Shown here in pieces: positions 57,400 to 64,000 of a DNA stretch of 64,000 nt. The translations under genes and the position numbers were made by a program. Where the stretch lies: NCBI RefSeq assembly GCF_019925205.1, contig NC_083565.1, forward strand, positions 39,150,241 through 39,214,240, in the 5' to 3' direction. Position 1 is the first letter of the stretch. Every line of letters starts with the position of its first letter. Under the pieces are notes generated by a model. It saw only the letters and a program-made list of their open reading frames with translations, was not told the origin of the DNA and made no database searches. The stretch comes from Metopolophium dirhodum (taxonomy: Eukaryota; Arthropoda; Insecta; Hemiptera; Aphididae).

Positions 57400-59518
57400 T
57401 CAGTGAACTGATACGAAGTAAATTAAACGTTGGGCATTTCTCAAATGCTTGAAATTTTTTTCACTTGATTTATAACGCAGTACAACTACCCATTTCGTCA
57501 CACACTCGTTGCGTACTCTCACAAGTACCTTACAACTACATTGCCCTCAAGTACACCCCAAATAAATTCCAATTAGGTAATCATAATATTTAAAACAATT
57601 CGATATATTTTAATGACTTAAGCACAAATAAATTTGCGATACACCTAAATTCCGTCCATACAATTTTGTGTAAACAGGACGATATAGTTAAGTTCTGCAG
57701 TTGTAGACTAAAGTAGTCATAAAATCGTCCAACTCTAAGCAAACATGAAATCGTATACATCTTGCGTTAGATCAAGTACAATGTGATAACGTTACAAATC
57801 GATTGCCATTGAATGTTTCGATACAATTTTTTTTTAAATATAAAAAGTGATCCTAAGAATAAACAGTTTATTTCCGCTCTCGCAAAAACACTGAGTAATG
57901 TAGAACAGTTGGTCATCCCGCTGAATACTCATTCGTGGAAAAAAAATTTTCAAGATCAAAGGTTAATTTCTTCACATATCGATAATTTCTTATACATTTT
58001 TAGATCACTTATAGTACAGCAAACGCGGTTATGGTGAACACCACTAGATCAGGTGAATCAGCTGTATTTAGAGTTTGGTACTAAAATATCAGATTCTATA
58101 TATTTATGCTCTTTTTTTATTATTATTTATAAAAGATATTTACAATTCGTATGTACACAAAAAATACAATAGGATGACAATAAATTGTAGTTGTGACAAG
58201 CGTGAGGGAAGGACCGTCCATCGACACCGCTTCCAAGATATATTTTAAGCTTAAAGAAAAAAATTCAATTTCGTATTTTCACCGTTAGACATTATTATTA
58301 ATTTTTCAAATATTTCTTCTGATAACAAAATACGTTTCATACACGAAAGTGCTTCAAAAATTGTTTCATTTCGAGTCGAATTTTAATCTGATCACCGGGT
58401 CACAAGAGATCAAAATTATACAAGTTCAAAAATTGAATTCGACCGAATTTGCCGTTAACACAGAGTTCAATTCGTATTTTATTCGGTATCGAGGACGGTG
58501 TATTTGATCAGTTATTTTAATATTACCCATCGGACGTTAAGTAATCACGATAAATCACAAGGCGAGACTATCCGACGAGAAGCATTCCGTAATCAAATAA
58601 ACTAAATTGTCTTTGCTAATAGTTTCTCGAGCTCGAACCTGCTAAATAATGAGATTTTCTTTTCATTAGAGAGAAAAAAAATAAAAATATTTTTGCGCCA
58701 GAAATATCGGAATGGCGAGTCAGTGGCAGCGGTAGAGGTGTGTACAGGAAAAATAATTTTAATTATTTAAATTAGCATCGGAGAGAAAAATGGCAGATTT
58801 AACTTTTTACCTTCATCTCGTCTCTTGGTTTTTTGTTTCTTATTATTTCTTATATATATATTTTTATTATTATTATTATTATTTTTTTTTTGTAGTTTAT
58901 AGAAATAATATAATATAAAAAAAACGAACGTTATAAATAGCTTTATCTTTAGTTTTTTGTAAATTATGCAAATTTAAGCGAAACGAAATATTTATTTTAT
59001 GAATTTAGTAATCTTTTTAACTTTTACACCCCCTCCACATCATCATAAGTTTATTATTTTTAATTTATATTCTGGTTATTGTATTAATTTTTATTTTTTT
59101 TTCTACGGTGGAATTTGTTTGTTGTATACAAAAAGAAATAATTTTACAAACTATTTTACAGTTTTTTTTTTTTTGTACGAATATACAATCATTATATAGG
59201 TACATTGGTTTTTAAATTAACATAAAATATTTCAAGAATATTTTACGACGTTATTTGAAAAAAGGTATATTATGAATAGACATTTTTTAAAACATGTTGC
59301 AATCAAAATTGAAATGTAAACAATTTTAAGCAATAGTTCTATATAATACAAGTCTATATATTTTAAATATTCAATTGAATTAAAAAAAAAAAAAAATGCT
59401 CAAATTATTTGAATTAATTTTTAATTTTGTTCTATTTCTCATCAGGTGATTACTTTATTTTCCGATTTTTTTACTCAACATAGTACTATTACCTATAATG
59501 CTATAATAAATGCAACTA
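57400..59518. other. Unassigned stretch
   Basis: A plus frame at 57813-58037 (FISALAKTLSNVEQLVIPLN) has a fairly normal composition but was not recognised; it may be a decayed transposon ORF. The 58840-58890 region is a TA/TTA/T low-complexity run. No element termini were seen. Confidence 0.35.
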
Positions 59519-59845
59519 GCCTAAGTCACAAAGGGCATACGTGCAAAATCACAAATTTTTCAGGAAAGGAAAAAACCGTTTCAAATTTTTGTTAGCCTAA
59601 TTCCATAATTCGCAAATTTCGTATCTCTATCATTTATTGCAACGATGATATTATGGCGATACGACTTTTTCTTAGGGTTACATCGGAGGTACGATGATTT
59701 CTAATTATCAATTTCATCGAGGATAAAATGATACAATTTCAGTTACGAATTTATCATACGGTGTGGTTTTTTTTTGTTAATTTTTAAACACAATTAGTTC
59801 CAAATTAAAAAAAAAAAATGTAGGTACACCCTTTGCGACTTAGGC
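59519..59845. mobile_element. MITE with TIR GCCTAAGTCRCAAAGGG
   Basis: The left end GCCTAAGTCACAAAGGGCAT and the right end, inverted GCCTAAGTCGCAAAGGGTGT, match over about 20 bases with a few differences. The 327-bp interior is non-coding. No unambiguous target-site duplication was found, so the superfamily is undetermined. Confidence 0.75.
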
Positions 59846-60067
59846 CGATGATATCGAAAACACCAAAATAAAATAAATCAACAGCTTTGAATAAGGTGTA
59901 TCATAGCTTTGTCTTTAAGATTTTTGTTTATTCATGTAAAATTACATTTTAATTAGAATATAATTAATACCTATATCACTGAATATTTGCAAAACTATAC
60001 GCGCAATTCTCTTAAATACATCTGGATAAAAATGAATTAATTTTTATCTTTAATTAGATAAAATTTA

Positions 60068-60404
60068 TAGCGATTTCCACCATACCGCACTGTTGCACCC
60101 AAGTTTCACTGATATAGGTCATTGATAAACGTCCTGGGTGCATGCAAGTGTAGGTGAAACACAAAATCAGTACTTATCAGAGATAATATAATATAGAGAT
60201 AATAAAATATTTTATATATCTGTGCCCTGTGGTATTTATCGTGATAATCCAGGAGCTCGTGTAACCATCACTGCACCAGGTGCACAAAACTCGCATAGTG
60301 CAGTAACGTGGAACATAAAATATGTAATTTAGTGCACACTGGACAGCTGGTGAAACATGAAAAAGTGCACTAGTGCAGCTAGTGCGACTTGGTGGAAAAC
60401 GCTA
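60068..60404. mobile_element. MITE with TIR TAGCGWTTTCCACCA and TTA target duplication
   Basis: The left end TAGCGATTTCCACCATACCG and the right end, inverted TAGCGTTTTCCACCAAGTCG, agree at most positions and continue into GCAC-rich subterminal repeats (GTGCAC, TGCAC) on both sides. TTA flanks both ends (60065-60067, 60405-60407), fitting PIF/Harbinger-type insertion. Non-coding, 337 bp. Confidence 0.75.
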
Positions 60405-60419
60405 TTATGAGTACTGTTA

Positions 60420-60470
60420 AATTTATCCTTATCTAGATAAATTATTAGGTTTCTATTCCCAACACGGTGC
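60420..60470. mobile_element. hAT-like MITE end (TATCTAGATAA ... TTCCCAACAC)
   Basis: A short remnant with TTATCTAGATAA and TTCCCAACACGG, the inverted form of the CAGTGTTGGGAA end seen at 44025. Confidence 0.45.
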
Positions 60471-60548
60471 TTCCCCCGCAAGACTCTGGTATTTTATACA
60501 CAGACAAGATGTTCACAAATCACATACTCACACTATAACATAACAATA

Positions 60549-60650
60549 CAGTGACACTTCTAAATACCGGCCATTCTCAGTCACTGACATTGTGTCCACT
60601 ATTCAGAGGGTTCAGTTTATGGTTTGTTCCCCCAAAAAAGGCCAGCTATT
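60549..60650. mobile_element. pogo/Tigger-like terminal fragment
   Basis: ACAGTGACACTTCTAAATAC, GGCCATTCTCAGTCACTGAC and TGTCCACTATTCAGAGGGTT resemble the CAGTGxxACCTCTxxATAxCGG ends of pogo/Tigger-type Tc1/mariner elements and their repeated TATTCAGAG motifs. No second terminus or transposase was found. The frame 60551-60802 is not a gene. Confidence 0.4.
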
Positions 60651-60809
60651 CAGAGACGTACGTCACGGGAGGTTTACGCTGTAATGTGAAACTTAAAGAA
60701 TTTTTTGACAGTGCTTCTCAAAACGTTTTATATAGTACACATTTATGTTCATATGTTATAACAATATCATTTATACACTACAATGTTATAGGTACTTACT
60801 GACTACTGA

Positions 60810-62154
60810 AAAGGACTAATTTACGGTTTACAATCAATCAGGAGTGAGGAGTATTTATTAAATAATTCAATAATAACGTCATAACACCATAATATATATT
60901 AGGTATTTACCACGGGATTGTTTCTGTGTATTGTCCGAGTATAATATATTGTATTGTCACAATAAAAATAGATTACAACAATATAATAGATCAGCGACTA
61001 TAAAATTCTATTATTTTCGTGTGGTTTATCATTGGTATAATATAATATTGTATTATAATACCACGATTTATGGATTTCTTTTGTACTACTCCACCTCACC
61101 CATTTATAATCAGCACAGTAAGATATAAATTATTAATTTCAGACGCCCAATGAGGACTTAACGGAATCATCAACCAACTGCAAATATTTGTGCTCAAACA
61201 GACAAATAATAACGTAAGGTATTCACTTGAGTATTTCGCAATACCCATGTCAGTATCCAACAAGCTGTATGTCACGTGACAATAAAATTACATTTGAAAT
61301 AAGTGTAATTTCCATTTTAAAAGCAAACTTCTCCGAAATTTGATTAATATAGTAATTTCTTTTAAAATTTAAAATTGTTATCCCATTAATTGATAAAAAT
61401 TGAGTAAAATATCTTTTGAAAGGTACATTTTTAAAATAAAAATAACCACATTACGTTTAAACATTATAATTTAATTACTTTTCAATATTTATAATCTATA
61501 TTGCTATATTATTGTGTAAGTAGAGGTACCAATTTGGTTGATTTAAAAAGCTTGGAAAATATACGCCAAAAAAACTTCTGTCAATAACGATCGCAATTTT
61601 ATATTTGAGCTTTTTATTTTCCGCGAGTGACAATTCGATGTTTTTTAGTTTTTTTTTCAATATACAATTTTTTTTTAACAATAAAAGGAAATTAATTGAG
61701 TACTATATATATTATTTTTTAAACGACTCTTTCCATTCGATACGTTTTAAATTACCAACTAAATAAATAAAAATAATACTAACGCACGAATGTTATATTT
61801 TATAATCGATCGGCGATGTACTAAACAAACAATCTAGGTAGGTACCTTATAGTATACTCTGCGTATATATTTTTATAATATAAGGTACCTTTGACATTTA
61901 AATTAAAATTCGCTAAACTGAGAAAATAAAATTAAAAATTATCCCTCGGATAAAAACAAATAGATTACGTGAAATTTGAATAAACTCAAAACGAAATTAA
62001 ACGCTTTTGCTAATGTATTTTCTACGGGTAAAAAAAAAAACAAGTAAAAATAATAAGGTTATATATAGCTAATGTGCCTATATATACCTATATCGCGTAC
62101 GGAATGATTGCTAATTTACAAAGGCCTCACGTAGTTCGCGATAAAACGATAACT
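60810..62154. other. AT-rich stretch without recognisable genes
   Basis: Nothing recognised. Confidence 0.4.
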
Positions 62155-63250
62155 CGTTAGGTTGCCGGCGAAGAGTTGAAAGGTCGGAGTGGTCGCAGGA
62201 AGAGGGTGCAGTATTTCATATAGGCGGGTCGTACCTGCCCCTGTGGAAAATTCCCATTAAAAATGAAAAAATAAATAAAAAAAAACAACGTAAACATTTC
62301 TACTCGAAAATATCTAAATAATATTATACGGACGACGACGACGACGACGACGACGACGGTGTGCCGTGTGCGGCGTATCAAATTTATTCTCCAGCTGCTG
62401 CCGCCGCCGCCGTTTCTTTAATAACATTAATTTCCTTTCCGACTTTTTAAACATAAATCGTATAAAATGGAGACCCACTACCACGGTTATCGTAGTCATA
62501 AGGATTCGATACGCCGAGGAGTGAGAAGAAAAAAAAAACATTTACAGTTGTCGTGATGAAATATTGTACACTACCTACCGCCGTGTATACCTAGCTCTCC
62601 CTCTCCTCCTCCTCCACCCCCCCCCCCCCATATATCACCGTCGCCCTTTCCGATATTTTTATATCATATAAAATGGACATAAATTATTCGGTTTGCCTGC
62701 AGGTTGATGGGCACGAACGGCGCTGCAGCTGCAGCGGTGGCGGTATAGCGGTATAATAATAGTGGTATAGTAGTCGAAGTATCGTAGGTACCGCGTGGTA
62801 GAAGTGGTGTCGGGCAAAAGAGAAACACACATAGGTACGTTTTTTTACTGTACACGCGCGAGTGAGACTTTTTTACGCGGACGTTTTTATTCGGAGCTAT
62901 AAATTTCGGTGCGCAATGCGCAGTCGATTCTCCCCCCCCCCCCTCTCCCCCCTTAAAACACGGCGTCTCTGCACATTCGACGGACTGCGCCTACTCGTGG
63001 ACTTGCGATTAATGGGGTAGGAGGAGGGAGGTGCACCTACATAAGGCGTCGGATTTCGTGACGACGATTCCGAAGACATTTTCGTACCGGTACCTATTGC
63101 AGGAGACGGGCGAGATGTGCATTTTTTTTTCGGTTAATTTGCATCGAATATATTCGGGGATAAAACAAGGTGGCGGTTTTGGGGGGGGGGGAGGGGTGGG
63201 GGCGAACACTGCGAGAGTCAATAAATAACGTCTCACCCGCATCCACCTGG
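62155..63250. promoter_or_regulatory. GC-rich island with homopolymer and trinucleotide runs, possible promoter
   Basis: About 1.1 kb of mixed but clearly GC-enriched sequence. It includes (ACG)n, CCGCCG runs, C tracts at 62617-62629 and around 62931-62951, and a G tract near 63178-63190. Overlapping frames on both strands are low-complexity. It is comparable to the 9.0-10.0 kb island. No splice signal was judged convincing. Confidence 0.3.
62329..62358. repeat. (ACG)n trinucleotide repeat
   Basis: About nine perfect GAC/ACG units in the GC-rich island. The Val-rich frame across it is spurious. Confidence 0.95.
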
Positions 63251-63506
63251 TTAGTCTCCCGAAACAATATATCTCGAGTATATGAAAATGTACATAATAT
63301 ATTACCGTATCCGAACGCGTTCGGCGCGAATAGTCAGAAAAAATAAAATAATAATAATAATACCGAGTGAGTACGCGTTGAATGTCGCGAATTGTACGAA
63401 TTATTATATTATACCAACTCAACGACGATTAATGTGATAAACATTATAATATTTTTTTCAATTAGAAATCATTAAAAATCTTTTTCAATATTATAGTTGT
63501 TGTTAT

Positions 63507-63944
63507 CAAGCCTGGGCACAAACGAGTTATAAAGTTAAGTTAATTTTTAATTTTTTTACTTAACTTTTTGAAATGTAATATTCGCATTAACTTAATTTTT
63601 AACGTAACTGATATATATTGATATAAGCTTCATAAATAACGAGTTACTTTTATTCAAATCCAAGTTACGTAATGTATAAATAAATATAATACAATTATTA
63701 TCGATGATATACATATTGCATAAACATTTACTTTTTATTATTTTAAACCATATTACTGGCTATTTATTTTTCGAAAAAATAACTTAACTTGAGTCATTAA
63801 GTTAGTTGTAAGTTTCCATATAAATAACAACTTAACTGAGTCGAAAAAAAATGTAGGATAACTATTGACTTTAATTTTATTAAAATGTTTTGTATCAACT
63901 TAACTTAGCTCAATTAAAAATTATCATGAACTTGCCCAGGCTTG
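63507..63944. mobile_element. hAT-like MITE, TIR CAAGCCTGGGCA
   Basis: The left end CAAGCCTGGGCACAAACGAG and the right end, inverted CAAGCCTGGGCAAGTTCATG, share a perfect 12-bp TIR. Flanks GTTGTTAT (63499-63506) and AATGTTAT (63945-63952) agree at 6 of 8 positions, fitting an aged 8-bp hAT duplication. The interior is full of TTAACTTA/TAAGTTAA motifs on both strands, giving a foldback character. Non-coding. Confidence 0.75.
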
Positions 63945-64000
63945 AATGTTATACGATTACGTCGTAATGAAGTTCAACACTGTTGTTAAGCTACAGGCTG

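Noticed and set aside
62157..63228. Frames with poly-Val, poly-Arg or poly-Pro
   Set aside because: Generated by ACG, CCG and C/G homopolymer runs.
1..64000. tRNA or rRNA genes
   Set aside because: No cloverleaf with paired A- and B-boxes and no rRNA-like conserved block was recognised; the only B-box-like motif (about 80-91, minus) lacks an A-box.

Overview
The window looks like nuclear DNA from an insect, most likely an aphid (Hemiptera: Aphididae). It is strongly AT-rich and intron- and repeat-laden, with frequent TAGGTACCTACC-type tracts, a few short GC-rich/CpG-rich islands, no long uninterrupted genes, and many short inverted-repeat transposons of kinds common in aphid genomes. The organism call is inference from composition, repeats and the one recognisable gene; nothing here supports a bacterial or viral replicon.

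Host genes are sparse. The only confident one is the 5' end of a Tmtc3-like gene (ER protein O-mannosyltransferase with TPR repeats) on the minus strand at 880-1432: the first two coding exons, correctly spliced, with the rest of the gene off the left edge. An acceptor precedes the start codon, so at least one non-coding exon must lie to the right. A GC-rich island at about 9.0-10.05 kb with a consensus minus-strand donor is the best candidate for it. If so, the first intron (about 7.6 kb) holds a satellite-like array of ~460-650 bp units. Other hints of host coding are weaker: a decayed, triplicated exon at 27.4-29.4 kb, a possible last exon at 57.3 kb (minus), and GC-rich islands at 23.3, 38.9, 53.3 and 62.2 kb that may be promoters or 5' exons.

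Most of the window is mobile or repetitive DNA. From left to right: a SINE-like scrap at the edge; the 4.8-8.0 kb satellite; tandem ~250-400 bp repeats next to the GC island (10.1-11.4 kb); small TIR elements (13.4, 14.7, 15.2 kb); an aphid TIR-repeat copy split by a LINE 3' end (20.2-21.5 kb); hAT-like and mariner-like MITEs (22.3-23.2 kb); a triplicated Helitron-like repeat (24.2-25.2 kb); the exon triplication (27.4-29.4 kb); a mariner-like element carrying a nested TTAA foldback MITE (33.1-34.3 kb); a ~590 bp tandem repeat (36.7-37.9 kb); a second TTAA foldback (40.9-41.6 kb); a 1.8 kb TIR element encoding a broken FLYWCH zinc finger (42.8-44.6 kb); a 1.78 kb TIR element with a decayed integrase of the KRBA2/SCAND3 type, resembling Ginger transposons (47.7-49.5 kb); a clean hAT MITE with target duplication (50.0-50.5 kb); a relative of the FLYWCH element (51.4-52.0 kb); a second LINE 3' end (52.2-53.2 kb); a 1.2 kb TIR repeat (54.1-55.3 kb); a possible solo LTR (56.0-56.5 kb); and further MITEs at 59.5, 60.1, 60.5 and 63.5 kb.

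No CRISPR array, tRNA, rRNA or operon was seen. The most informative features are the two TIR elements with recognisable transposase parts, the shared TIR and target-site pattern that links separate elements into families, and the nested insertions that give their relative ages.
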